Shown: in pieces, positions 33,457-41,259 of the stretch | How the letters are laid out: every line of letters starts with the position of its first letter | How positions within the stretch are numbered: position 1 is the stretch's first letter | NCBI RefSeq assembly: GCF_001404985.1 | Contig: NZ_JRLF01000003.1 | Coordinates: 1 to 42,290 of the forward strand | DNA from: Flavobacterium aquidurense | GTDB lineage: Bacteria; Bacteroidota; Bacteroidia; Flavobacteriales; Flavobacteriaceae | Direction: 5' to 3' | DNA length: 42,290 nt | Program-made: the position numbers and the translations under genes | The notes under the pieces: generated by a model | Database searches by the model: none | What the model saw: only the letters and a program-made list of their open reading frames with translations | What the model was told of the DNA's origin: nothing

Positions 33457-34212
33457 TTATATACCGTAAATACCTCCCGAAACAGAGATTTTTTCTCCCG
33501 TAATCCATCCTGCGTCATCAGAGGCAAGAAATACGGCAACTTTTGCGATATCTTCCGGCTGTCCTGTACGGCCAAGTGGTGTAGTGGCAACTAATTTTGC
33601 TTCAAAATCACTACCTATAAAACCAGCGCTATGCGAGCCTTCTGTTTCTACCACACCTGGCAAAATAGAATTAATACGGATATTTCTTCCGCTAAATTCT
33701 TTAGATAAAGAAATCGTAATAGCGTCTAAAGCGGCTTTAGTAGCAGAATATACAGATCCTGTTGGAAGAGGCGTATTACTTGCTCCCGAACTAACATTGA
33801 TAATATTACCACCTTTTTCACCAAATGATTTTAGAGCGGCCTGAATAGAAAGCAATGATCCTAAAACGTTAATATTAAACTGCGAGTGGAAAGATTGGGC
33901 TGAAAACTCTTCAATTGGCGCATATTGATAGATACCCGCATTGTTTACCAAAATATCTAAAGTACCAAAAGCATTTTTAGTTTCATCGAAAAGCCTTGTA
34001 ACGTCTGACTCTTTCGAAACATCGCCTTGTACTGCAATTGCACTTCCGCCATTATCTGTTATTGTTTTTACCACTTTGTCTGCATCTTCTTTGCTTGATG
34101 CATAATTAACGACAACTTTTGCACCTTCTGCTGCAAAATATTTAGCAATAGAAGCACCAATTCCTTTTGAAGCTCCAGTTACTATTGCTACTTTATTTTT
34201 TAATTTGCTCAT
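33457..34212 (-). CDS. Short-chain dehydrogenase/reductase
   Basis: A 251-residue classical SDR. The motif TGASKGIG (12-19) binds NAD(P), ILVNNAGIY is the adenine-side motif, INVSSGAS holds the Ser, and YSATK is the catalytic Tyr/Lys pair. VAVFLASDDAGWITGEKISVSGG is the usual C-terminal pattern. Its N-terminus (MSKLKNKV) is identical to that of the SDR gene 31 bases downstream, so the pair probably arose by tandem duplication. It is divergent from the HxlR gene. Confidence 0.92.
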   Translation of the reverse strand: MSKLKNKVAIVTGASKGIGASIAKYFAAEGAKVVVNYASSKEDADKVVKTITDNGGSAIAVQGDVSKESDVTRLFDETKNAFGTLDILVNNAGIYQYAPIEEFSAQSFHSQFNINVLGSLLSIQAALKSFGEKGGNIINVSSGASNTPLPTGSVYSATKAALDAITISLSKEFSGRNIRINSILPGVVETEGSHSAGFIGSDFEAKLVATTPLGRTGQPEDIAKVAVFLASDDAGWITGEKISVSGGIYGI

Positions 34213-34242
34213 TTTTATATTTTTTTAATATGTTTACTGATG

Positions 34243-34318
34243 CAAATTTATAGCAGTTTAATTTATTTTAGTAACTTTGTAACTAAAAGTAACAGTAACC
34301 TTGAAGTAACAAAGTAAC
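34243..34318. promoter_or_regulatory. Divergent HxlR/SDR control region with six GTAAC half-sites
   Basis: GTAAC occurs at 34271, 34279, 34289, 34295, 34306 and 34314. The first overlaps TAACTTTG (34272-34279), a -7 box for the HxlR gene. On the minus strand TAAATTTG (34250-34243) is a -7 box for the SDR gene. The cluster of half-sites fits binding by a small winged-helix dimer. Confidence 0.6.
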
Positions 34319-34321
34319 CTT

Positions 34322-34675
34322 ATGGAATGCACAGTACCCGAAAAAGAGCAGCATAAAAAGGAGATGATGGCCGTCCAGGACTCAATGGATGTTTTGAGTG
34401 GAAAATGGAAAATTGCTATTATTTCTTCTATCTGCTATTATAACAAAAGAAGATTCTCTGATATTTTGAATGATGTTGTTGGCATTTCGAATAAAATGCT
34501 AAGCAAGGAATTAAAAGAATTGGAAATAAATAAACTGATTAAAAGATCTGTTTTAGAAACGCAACCTATCACTGTTCAATATACACTAACAGATCACGGA
34601 AAAACACTGCAAACAATCATTAATAATTTGACAGATTGGGGCATAGAACATCGAAAAAAGATTATTGGTGATTAA
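34322..34675 (+). CDS. HxlR-family transcriptional regulator
   Basis: A 117-residue winged-helix regulator. It has the HxlR pattern VLSGKWKIAIISSICYYNKRRFSDILNDVVGISNKMLSKELKELEINKLIKRSV, with the wing QPITVQYTLTDHGKTL. Cys3 (MECTVPEK) sits where related redox- or quinone-sensing members have their reactive cysteine. It is divergent from the SDR pair and separated from it by a region with repeated GTAAC. It probably represses the SDR genes and itself and responds to an electrophile, aldehyde or quinone; the latter is inference. Confidence 0.88.
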   Translation: MECTVPEKEQHKKEMMAVQDSMDVLSGKWKIAIISSICYYNKRRFSDILNDVVGISNKMLSKELKELEINKLIKRSVLETQPITVQYTLTDHGKTLQTIINNLTDWGIEHRKKIIGD

Positions 34676-34759
34676 TTTCTTTTTTACTTCCAATATAAAA
34701 TTTCTCCTCTTAACGTTTATTATTATAAAGAAAAAAATGTAGTCAAATTTAGAGTACCA

Positions 34760-34781
34760 TTCAAATTTTCATACATTTGAA
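34760..34781 (+). promoter_or_regulatory. Promoter and operator-like repeat before the leader peptide
   Basis: TACATTTG (34772-34779) is a perfect -7 box. It is spanned by an inverted repeat TTCAAAT (34760-34766) and ATTTGAA (34775-34781) with an 8-base spacer, so a repressor could cover the box. Transcription would start near 34786. Confidence 0.5.
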
Positions 34782-34793
34782 AAAATAAAAACA

Positions 34794-34832
34794 ATGAATA
34801 GAAAAGGTTGTCTTCCTCCGCCAAGAGTTTAA
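34794..34832 (+). CDS. Putative 12-residue leader peptide MNRKGCLPPPRV
   Basis: An ATG eight bases after the predicted transcription start opens a frame of twelve codons: MNRKGCLPPPRV, then TAA. Three consecutive prolines commonly stall ribosomes unless EF-P acts, and a following Arg can add to this. The frame ends 18 bases before the long hairpin and 115 bases before the EamA start. A regulatory role is inferred from position and sequence; no homologues can be checked here. Confidence 0.45.
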   Translation: MNRKGCLPPPRV

Positions 34833-34849
34833 TTTCTTTCTAAAATGAG

Positions 34850-34896
34850 ATGAAGTTACAAGTTGATAATACATCAACTGTTTTTGTACACTTCAT
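34850..34896 (+). promoter_or_regulatory. Long leader hairpin before the EamA gene
   Basis: ATGAAG (34850-34855) pairs with CTTCAT (34891-34896), TACA (34857-34860) with TGTA (34885-34888), and AGTTGAT (34861-34867) with ATCAACT (34873-34879). The stem has 17 base pairs with small internal bulges. No T run follows directly, so it is not a plain terminator; it may affect transcript stability or ribosome access. Confidence 0.5.
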
Positions 34897-34947
34897 ATTT
34901 AACTAGTAATTAATTAAATCTTGTTCGGTTTCGAGCAGACACTTTTC

Positions 34948-35817
34948 ATGAAAAATTCATATCTAAAGTTACACTTAGCTGTACTACTTTCGGGTTTTAC
35001 CGGTATTTTTGGTAAACTCATTTCCCTTAACGAAGGACTTTTAGTTTGGTATAGAACCTTCTTTTCTGCCATTATTTTATTTTTTCTTATCCAATTGACC
35101 AAAACATTGGTTCAAATCAATATTCGGGAAAAATTAAATATTGCTAAAATCGGTTTTTTTATAGCCATTCACTGGGCATTTTTTTATGCCAGTATAAAGT
35201 ATTCCAGTATTTCTATTGGCGTGGTTTGCTATTGTCTTACCAGCTTTTTTACGGCGATTTTTGAACCCTTGATCAATAAAAACAAACTCGTTTTTTCTCA
35301 ATTAATCTTTAGTGTCATCACATTATTTGGCATCAGCCTGATTTTCCATTTTGACAGTTCTTATCATACCGGAATTTTATTAGGCTGCATTTCATCGGCA
35401 TTTGCTGCGCTGTATACGATTTACAATGAACGTTTGGTAAAAACCTACGACAGTAAAGTCATCAATTATTATCAAATGATTGGCGGAACAATTTGTTTAG
35501 GAATTTTAATGCCATTTTATCTGATCTTTTTTCCTGTTGAAAGTTTAATCCCTAACGGAAGCGACTTTTTTTATCTGATATTGCTGTCATTATTTTGTAC
35601 CGTTGGTCTCTATGTTTTATTTGCAGAAGCATTAAAAAAAATACCTGCATTTACAACCAATCTTACCTTTAACCTAGAACCTATTTATGCGATAATTTTA
35701 GCATTTGTATTTTTTAATGAAGGCAAGGAAATGAGCCAATCATTTTATCTTGGATTATTTTTCGTGATGACTTCTGTCATTCTTCAAACCATTATTTCCT
35801 TGAGAAGGAAGAAATAA
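34948..35817 (+). CDS. EamA/DMT-superfamily transporter
   Basis: A 289-residue inner-membrane protein from the ATG at 34948 (MKNSYLKLH). It has about ten TMs in two EamA repeats: the first half has GFTGIFGKLISLNEGLLVWYRTFFSAIIL and ends with TSFFTAIFEPLINKNKL; the second half has LGCISSAFAALYTIYNERLV and FTTNLTFNLEPIYAIILAFVFFNEGKE. Members export amino acids or other metabolites; the substrate is unknown here. A TTG start at 34921 is less likely. The gene has a long leader with a possible peptide and hairpin. Confidence 0.85.
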   Translation: MKNSYLKLHLAVLLSGFTGIFGKLISLNEGLLVWYRTFFSAIILFFLIQLTKTLVQINIREKLNIAKIGFFIAIHWAFFYASIKYSSISIGVVCYCLTSFFTAIFEPLINKNKLVFSQLIFSVITLFGISLIFHFDSSYHTGILLGCISSAFAALYTIYNERLVKTYDSKVINYYQMIGGTICLGILMPFYLIFFPVESLIPNGSDFFYLILLSLFCTVGLYVLFAEALKKIPAFTTNLTFNLEPIYAIILAFVFFNEGKEMSQSFYLGLFFVMTSVILQTIISLRRKK

Positions 35818-35822
35818 AAAAG

Positions 35823-35856
35823 AAACCTCCAGAGTCATTGACTTTGGAGGTTTTTA
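35823..35856. terminator. Bidirectional terminator between the EamA and SDR genes
   Basis: AAACCTCCA (35823-35831) pairs with TGGAGGTTT (35845-35853), and the inner AGTCA pairs with TGACT. T and A runs lie on both sides; the genes converge here. Confidence 0.88.
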
Positions 35857-35880
35857 AAATTTAAAGACTTTTCTATTTTT

Positions 35881-36618
35881 TTACCAAGGGCTAACCTCTG
35901 TTTCATCTTCTATATCATTACTAAAAAATTGTCCTGTAGGCGCATTTTCATCTGTAAAAGTATGTTTGATAATAAAAGCCGCAGCACTTTCTACTGAACC
36001 CGGACCACTATGATGATTAAAATCTGTAGCCGTATAACCCGGATCAATTGCATTTACTTTAAAAGGCAATTCTCTCAACTCATACGCCAATGCAATAGTA
36101 TAAGCATTCAAAGCTGCTTTTGATGTAACATAACTTGCTGCTTTAAAATTATAATATTTCCACGCTGGATCGCTATGCAAGGTCAGAGATCCTAGTCCCG
36201 AGGTAATATTACTTATTCTTGGACTTTCCGATTTTTTAAGCAATTCCAAAAATGCTTGAGTAACGCTGATAACACCAAAAAAATTAGTATCAAATACATT
36301 TTGAATGTCTTTAATCGATGTATCTAAAGCACTTTGCGGAAACTCCCCGCTGATTCCTGCGTTGTTGATCAGAATATCCAATTTTCCTTGCTCACTTTCG
36401 ACAATATTTTTCGCCGCTAAGATGGTGTCCGTTTTCGTAACATCAATTTGAATGGGTTTGATATTTTCAAATCCGCTTTCGCTTAATTCTTTTACTACCG
36501 CCTGTCCTTTTTCAAGATCACGGGTTCCTAAATAAACAAATAATCCTTTTTTAGAAAACTCTTTTACCAGTTCTAAACCAATGCTTCTGTTCGCTCCTGT
36601 AATTAATACTGAATTCAT
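35881..36618 (-). CDS. Short-chain dehydrogenase/reductase (carbonyl-reductase-like)
   Basis: A 245-residue SDR. TGANRSIG is the cofactor motif, LINNAGISG the adenine-side motif, ISNITSGLG holds the Ser, and SYVTSK gives the Tyr/Lys. The length and the FSNDIEDETEVSPW ending are typical of carbonyl-reductase-like SDRs. It lies 78 bases downstream of a Crp/Fnr gene on the same strand, and an operator-like repeat (36674-36689) also found upstream of that regulator lies between them. It is therefore probably a target of this regulator. Confidence 0.9.
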   Translation of the reverse strand: MNSVLITGANRSIGLELVKEFSKKGLFVYLGTRDLEKGQAVVKELSESGFENIKPIQIDVTKTDTILAAKNIVESEQGKLDILINNAGISGEFPQSALDTSIKDIQNVFDTNFFGVISVTQAFLELLKKSESPRISNITSGLGSLTLHSDPAWKYYNFKAASYVTSKAALNAYTIALAYELRELPFKVNAIDPGYTATDFNHHSGPGSVESAAAFIIKHTFTDENAPTGQFFSNDIEDETEVSPW

Positions 36619-36673
36619 TTTTTTCTTGTTTTAAATTATTAAAGCAAAGGTCATTCGTTTAAAAATAAAATCA

Positions 36674-36689
36674 TTTGCCATTTGACAAA
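36674..36689. promoter_or_regulatory. Crp/Fnr-type operator copy upstream of the SDR gene
   Basis: TTTGCC-ATTT-GACAAA is an inverted repeat with one mismatch, 55 bases upstream of the SDR start. It equals the perfect copy at 37300-37315 except for one base. Confidence 0.7.
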
Positions 36690-36696
36690 AAGCGAT

Positions 36697-37266
36697 TTAA
36701 CTTATATTTTTTCTTATTCTGCTTAATGAGGATTGGGTAACACCTAAATAGGAGGCAACATAAGATAACGGAACACGATTGACAACATTTGGATAGATTT
36801 CTAAAAATTTCAGGTAACGTGTGGTCGCATCTTCTGAAATCTGCGGACTTCTTCTTTCTACTTTCTGCATTAACGCTCTCGAAATAACTTTATGCACTAT
36901 TGCATCCCAGCCTACAATAGTATTAGAAAGTTCTTTCCAGTCTTTTTTAGAAAAAACCATAATACTAGTATCTGTAATAGCTTGCACGTATGCTGTTGAC
37001 TGAATTTCATTCTCAAAACTTTCCAAATCAACAACCAGATTATTTTCGTCAATAAAGTATTTAGTGATTTCCTCCCCTTTGTTATTGTAGTAACAAACTC
37101 TTACAATACCATTTAAAACAAACCCAACTTGCTGAGCAACTTTTCCTGCCTCAGAAAAATATTCATCTTTTTGAAGTTCAAGTATATCTGCTTTTTTCAA
37201 AATCAAATCAATTTGCTGCTGATTTAAACTGCCAAATTGCAATATGTATTCTATAAATTCTTTCAT
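36697..37266 (-). CDS. Crp/Fnr-family transcriptional regulator
   Basis: A 189-residue protein with a cyclic-nucleotide-binding-type beta-roll (about 1-110), an HTH (about 165-187, VPLSYVASYLGVTQSSLSRIRKNI) and no iron-sulfur cysteines. The expected arginine/glutamate pair for cAMP binding is not evident, so it may sense another ligand or protein. Matching operator-like repeats before its own gene and before the following SDR gene suggest autoregulation plus control of the SDR. Confidence 0.88.
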   Translation of the reverse strand: MKEFIEYILQFGSLNQQQIDLILKKADILELQKDEYFSEAGKVAQQVGFVLNGIVRVCYYNNKGEEITKYFIDENNLVVDLESFENEIQSTAYVQAITDTSIMVFSKKDWKELSNTIVGWDAIVHKVISRALMQKVERRSPQISEDATTRYLKFLEIYPNVVNRVPLSYVASYLGVTQSSLSRIRKNIS

Positions 37267-37299
37267 AGTACTAAGTTAATCAAAGTTGTTTTTGCAGAA

Positions 37300-37315
37300 T
37301 TTGCCATTTGGCAAA
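37300..37315. promoter_or_regulatory. Crp/Fnr-type operator copy upstream of the regulator gene
   Basis: TTTGCC-ATTT-GGCAAA is a perfect 6-4-6 inverted repeat, 34 bases upstream of the ATG at 37266. On the minus strand its end supplies a TTTG that could be the -33 element, with CAACTTTG as a weak -7 box 23 bases further on. Confidence 0.7.
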
Positions 37316-37329
37316 AAATAATTATAAAA

Positions 37330-37653
37330 TTATTCTCCTAATAAACTTTCGGTTTTACTTAGAAATTCTTCCGTAACTGTTTCAATATTGATATCCATTC
37401 TTTCAGCCAAAATAGTAAGCCACCAAATAGATTCGCCTATTTTATGACGAAGTTCTTCTTTGGTATTTTCTTTTGGCCAGCGTCCTTGTTGCGACATTAC
37501 CTGACGTGCTACTAAACCAACATCTGTTAAAAAAGCCAATGCATCTTCTTCAACTGTCCATTCACTTCCGTGATGTAATAACTCTAATTCGTGATAACGT
37601 TGTCTTATTTTTAAAGAACGTTCTTTTAATTGTTCAAAATTTAGCGATGCCAT
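37330..37653 (-). CDS. MazG-like nucleotide pyrophosphohydrolase family protein
   Basis: A 107-residue all-helical protein. It has WTVEEDALAFLTDVGLVARQV and ELRHKIGESIWWLTILAERM, the MazG-like fold pattern. The canonical EExxE-ExxD metal site is only partly kept (EED in the first helix; the second helix lacks the usual Glu/Asp pair), so catalysis is uncertain. It starts three bases after the AraC-type gene ends, so the two are co-transcribed. Its function there is unknown. Confidence 0.75.
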   Translation of the reverse strand: MASLNFEQLKERSLKIRQRYHELELLHHGSEWTVEEDALAFLTDVGLVARQVMSQQGRWPKENTKEELRHKIGESIWWLTILAERMDINIETVTEEFLSKTESLLGE

Positions 37654-37656
37654 AAT

Positions 37657-38571
37657 TTAATTTTTATTGAATAATTCCTTAAATGCTACAGGACTCAAAT
37701 TGGTCTTTTTCTTGAATAATTTATTGAAAGACTGCGGATGTTCAAATCCTAACTTATAACCAATCTCTGCTATTGATAAAGTTCCTGTTGCAATATATTC
37801 CTTTGCTTTCTCTATCAATTTGTCATGAATAAATTGTTGTGTATTTTGACCGCAAAGATTACGCAGCAAATCACTTAAATACCTTGAAGATAAATTTAAT
37901 TCCTGAGCTAAGAACTGAACCGTAAGAACTCCATTAACTAATGTTTTTTCCTGATCGAAATAATCATTTATTATACTTTCCAGTTTAGAAAGTACATCAT
38001 GATTTACTGCCTTCCTGGTAATAAATTGTCTATTATAAAAACGGTTACTATAATTAAGCAAAAGTTCTATTTGCGATATAATTACATCCTGACTAAAATT
38101 GTCTATTCGCTCATTAAGTTCATTCTGGATCGAAGTAAAAACATCCAGAATCGTCACTTTTTCTTTCTCAGATAAATACAAGGCTTCAGAAGCAGAATAA
38201 TTAAAAAATCCATACTTTTTTATATTACTGTTTAATGAGTATGGACGAATAAAATCCGGATGAATATTTAATGACATTCCACTATAATCAGCTTCCTCAT
38301 CCTGCATTTTCAAAATTTGTCCCGGAGACACAAAGGACATTCCTCCTTCTTCAAAATCATAAAAACCGTGACCATATCTAAGTTTTCCCTTAAAATGAGT
38401 TTTAAAAGATATCTTATAATAATCTAAAATAATTCCCTGATCAAAATCCTTTGGATCAAAAACAGCTTCGCCGTAATTTAAAATACTTATAAGCGGATGC
38501 ATAGGCTTTGGCTGTCCCATTGCAACATGCAATTCTGATATTGTATTAAATATTTTAGGCTGATTTTTCAT
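37657..38571 (-). CDS. AraC-family transcriptional regulator
   Basis: A 304-residue protein with an N-terminal sensing domain (about 1-190) and an AraC-type double HTH (about 200-300). The second HTH ends with IAEIGYKLGFEHPQSFNKLFKKKTNLSPVAFKE, the classical signature. It is co-transcribed with the MazG-like gene. The two minus-strand genes upstream (ABM-like protein and SDR) may be its targets; no operator was found. Confidence 0.92.
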   Translation of the reverse strand: MKNQPKIFNTISELHVAMGQPKPMHPLISILNYGEAVFDPKDFDQGIILDYYKISFKTHFKGKLRYGHGFYDFEEGGMSFVSPGQILKMQDEEADYSGMSLNIHPDFIRPYSLNSNIKKYGFFNYSASEALYLSEKEKVTILDVFTSIQNELNERIDNFSQDVIISQIELLLNYSNRFYNRQFITRKAVNHDVLSKLESIINDYFDQEKTLVNGVLTVQFLAQELNLSSRYLSDLLRNLCGQNTQQFIHDKLIEKAKEYIATGTLSIAEIGYKLGFEHPQSFNKLFKKKTNLSPVAFKELFNKN

Positions 38572-38616
38572 GACATAAAATTGAATTAAACATTATGCTT
38601 TCAACAACTCTCATTT

Positions 38617-38922
38617 TTACAAACTTACGAAATGTTCAATTGGTGCAATATTCCAGTTTACAATACTTTGATCAATCATATCATGTACGGGAGAATCATG
38701 TAGTTCTGTCATTAATTTATGCATGGCATTCGTACCATCTTCTACACTTTCCCATATAAGAATATCATACACAAAACCTTTCTTTAATTCCGAAATATTT
38801 CTGGAAATAAATCCATTTTGTCTTTTCAAAAATTCATCTACCTCTTTATTACCTTCAATAAATTGCTGAAACGTAAAATTATTTAATTTAAAAGTAGTGA
38901 GTTCTATCGCTTGTTTTTTCAT
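38617..38922 (-). CDS. Small protein, probably antibiotic-biosynthesis-monooxygenase-like (ABM) fold
   Basis: A 101-residue protein with the pattern of a dimeric alpha/beta-barrel: FQQFIEGNKEVDEFLKRQNGFISRNISEL, then GFVYDILIWESVEDGTNAMHKLM. Such proteins bind or oxidise small ligands or haem. It starts 12 bases after the SDR at 38935 ends, so the two are probably one transcript. The assignment rests on pattern recognition of a poorly conserved fold. Confidence 0.65.
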   Translation of the reverse strand: MKKQAIELTTFKLNNFTFQQFIEGNKEVDEFLKRQNGFISRNISELKKGFVYDILIWESVEDGTNAMHKLMTELHDSPVHDMIDQSIVNWNIAPIEHFVSL

Positions 38923-38934
38923 TTTAATAAAAAT

Positions 38935-39741
38935 TTAAAAAGTAAACATTGTTTTAATACTCTGAAACTGCACTTCTGTTCCTTCTTTTAAACGTTGATC
39001 GTATAAACCAATAGCATCATTTCCGGCAACATATCTTAATTTATTTTTATGATCAGTCGCAGCTTCAAAAACAATTTGAGCAATATCTTCTACTTTAGTA
39101 TAATTAGCTATTTGTTCAGCACTATACCCTTTACTTACTTCTGCAGTTAATTCTTCATAAGCATCATGTTTCTCCAACTCCATTGATCGAACAGCAAAAT
39201 CAGTTTGCATCCCTCCCGGCGCAATAATTTTTACTTGTATCCCAAACTGAGCTAATTCGTAGGCCATACTTTCAGAAAAACCATCTATAGCAAATTTTGT
39301 AGCGCTATAAATGGAGCAGGTAGGAAATCCTATTAACCCAAAAGTAGAAGTAATATTAATAAACATACCGCTCTTTTTTTCACGAAAGTGCGAAGTAAAA
39401 GCTTTTGAAATTCTAATAACACTAAGTAAATTCGTTGTTATCTGGCGCTGAATTTGATCATCGTTTAATGATTCTAAAACTCCTATTAAACCATAACCAG
39501 CATTATTCATCACAACATCTACAGAATATAAATTGGTAACTTTTTTAGTTATTGAAATAATCTGGTCTAAATTGGTAACATCTAAAGGAAGTACAACAAC
39601 ATCTTTAAGCTTATTTAATTCGGATTCTTTTTCAGGATTACGCATTGTCGCGATTACACGCCAACCTTGGCTCTGAAATAATTTTGCTGCTGATTTTCCT
39701 AAACCTGATGAAGCTCCTGTAATAAAAATTGTCTTTTGCAT
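38935..39741 (-). CDS. Short-chain dehydrogenase/reductase
   Basis: A 268-residue classical SDR. TGASSGLG is the cofactor motif, MNNAGYGLIG follows, the Ser lies in NITSTFG and the Tyr/Lys pair in YSATK. It has a C-terminal extension relative to minimal SDRs, with EVSKGYSAEQIANYTKVEDIAQIVFEAATD. It is the first gene of a unit continuing with the ABM-like gene, and the AraC-type gene is 45 bases further. The substrate is unknown. Confidence 0.9.
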   Translation of the reverse strand: MQKTIFITGASSGLGKSAAKLFQSQGWRVIATMRNPEKESELNKLKDVVVLPLDVTNLDQIISITKKVTNLYSVDVVMNNAGYGLIGVLESLNDDQIQRQITTNLLSVIRISKAFTSHFREKKSGMFINITSTFGLIGFPTCSIYSATKFAIDGFSESMAYELAQFGIQVKIIAPGGMQTDFAVRSMELEKHDAYEELTAEVSKGYSAEQIANYTKVEDIAQIVFEAATDHKNKLRYVAGNDAIGLYDQRLKEGTEVQFQSIKTMFTF

Positions 39742-39860
39742 TTTTTTGATTGTTTAAATTTATAATGCAAAAATCCAAATAAGAACATTGAGAAATGTAG
39801 CCTATTTGGATCTTGTATTAGCCAAAATGACAATACGGTTTTTTTACCTTAAATAAGAAA

Positions 39861-40631
39861 TCAGTAAAATCCTTTTATAATTCCTCTTTTCGATTGTTTG
39901 ATGAATTTTATAATAATATCCCGCTCTATTGTTTGTTCAAAATTTTCTTCAATTAAATTCAAAGCTTTACTCGTATTTCTTTTTTCCTGAAAAATGATAC
40001 GGTAAATTTCTTTCAACTCATTAATTTTATCACTTGGGAAACCTCTTCTTTTTAATCCGGTAAAATTTAGGCCACAATATGACAACGGTTCACGCGATGC
40101 TAATACATAAGGAGGAACATCTTTTACAATACGGCTCATTCCGCTAATCATAGAATGTTCACCAATAATCGAAAACTGATGAATAGCTGTTAAACCACTA
40201 ATGTTAGCCCAATCGCCAACATTAACTTCACCCGCCATACCAACATTAAATCCAATAACACAATTATTACCAATAAAACAATCGTGACCAATATGACTAT
40301 TTGCCATAATTAAATTACCATCCCCAATAATAGTTTTATACTTTGAAGATGTTCCTTTGTTTATCGTAACAAATTCTCGAACAATATTACTATTTCCAAT
40401 TTCCAAGAAAGTGCATTCACCTCCATACTTTAAATCTTGAGGAGTTCCGCCTAAGACAGCTCCGGCATGTACATGACACCCTTCGCCAATTCTGGTACCG
40501 TTTAAAATAGTTACATTGTTACTTATCCACGAGTTATCTCCAATTACGACATCGCTTTCAATAGTTGTAAAATTTCCAATCGTTACGTTATTTCCAATTA
40601 TAGCTTTCTTATCAATTATTATATTTTTCAA
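39861..40631 (-). CDS. LpxA-like acyl-[ACP]-UDP-GlcNAc O-acyltransferase
   Basis: A 256-residue left-handed beta-helix protein. Hexapeptide repeats run from about residue 10 to 170. The catalytic His116 lies in ANSHIGHDC, matching E. coli His125. GGTPQDLKYGGECTFLEIGN and REFVTINKGT are further LpxA hallmarks. It transfers a 3-hydroxyacyl group to UDP-GlcNAc at the first step of lipid A synthesis. It is not in the usual lpxC/fabZ-lpxA context but follows a Crp/Fnr gene, so it may be a second, regulated copy. It starts with TTG; no in-frame ATG exists between it and the preceding stop. Confidence 0.88.
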   Translation of the reverse strand: MKNIIIDKKAIIGNNVTIGNFTTIESDVVIGDNSWISNNVTILNGTRIGEGCHVHAGAVLGGTPQDLKYGGECTFLEIGNSNIVREFVTINKGTSSKYKTIIGDGNLIMANSHIGHDCFIGNNCVIGFNVGMAGEVNVGDWANISGLTAIHQFSIIGEHSMISGMSRIVKDVPPYVLASREPLSYCGLNFTGLKRRGFPSDKINELKEIYRIIFQEKRNTSKALNLIEENFEQTIERDIIIKFIKQSKRGIIKGFY

Positions 40632-40695
40632 TTTTCTGTATTTTATTTAGGATACAAATATTGAAAAGAATTAAACCTCATTTATTGATCTAAAG

Positions 40696-41259
40696 TCAAT
40701 TAATTTGAGCCCTAATCCTACTTAATGTTTCAGGGCTAACACCAATTAAAGATGCAATATCTTTTAATTTCGCTTTCAAAACAATTTGAGGTAATGACTT
40801 TAGTAGATAAGAATATTTTTCCTGAGCAGTCATTGAAGTGTAGAAGTGATGAAATTCATTCAATTTAGAAAGATAAAGTCGCAATAATTTAATGTAAAAT
40901 TTAGAAAACAAAGGATATTCTAATAATATTTGTTCATGCTGGTACGACAAAGAATAAACTACGGTATCTTCAGAAGCCTGAAAATTTTCAAAAGAAGGTT
41001 TCTGTTCAAAAAAACTGCTCAATGATGTTACAAACTGATTATCGGTATAGATCCACTTTGTAACTTCTGTTGCATCTTGTAAACTAAATCTTCTGATTAA
41101 GCCTGATTTTATAAAATAGATTTTATAGCTAATTTTACCTTCACAAATAATAAATTCATTTTTCAGAAACTTTTCTTCTACAAAATATTTTTTTATTGCT
41201 TGTTCCGTTTCCTCATCCAAAACTTGCAGGCTATTTATCGTACTTAATAACTCAGTCAT
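40696..41259 (-). CDS. Crp/Fnr-family transcriptional regulator
   Basis: A 187-residue protein of the same type as the one at 36697. It has a beta-roll sensor (about 20-115), a dimerisation helix, and an HTH near the C-terminus (KLKDIASLIGVSPETLSRIRAQIN). No iron-sulfur cysteines are present. It lies 64 bases upstream of the LpxA-like gene, so the two may be co-transcribed and the regulator may sense a state connected with envelope synthesis. The ligand is unknown. Confidence 0.88.
   Translation of the reverse strand: MTELLSTINSLQVLDEETEQAIKKYFVEEKFLKNEFIICEGKISYKIYFIKSGLIRRFSLQDATEVTKWIYTDNQFVTSLSSFFEQKPSFENFQASEDTVVYSLSYQHEQILLEYPLFSKFYIKLLRLYLSKLNEFHHFYTSMTAQEKYSYLLKSLPQIVLKAKLKDIASLIGVSPETLSRIRAQIN

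Noticed and set aside
33426..33590. A longer N-terminus for the SDR at 32655.
   Set aside because: It overlaps the upstream SDR gene, and its paralogue starts at the homologous MSKLKNKV.
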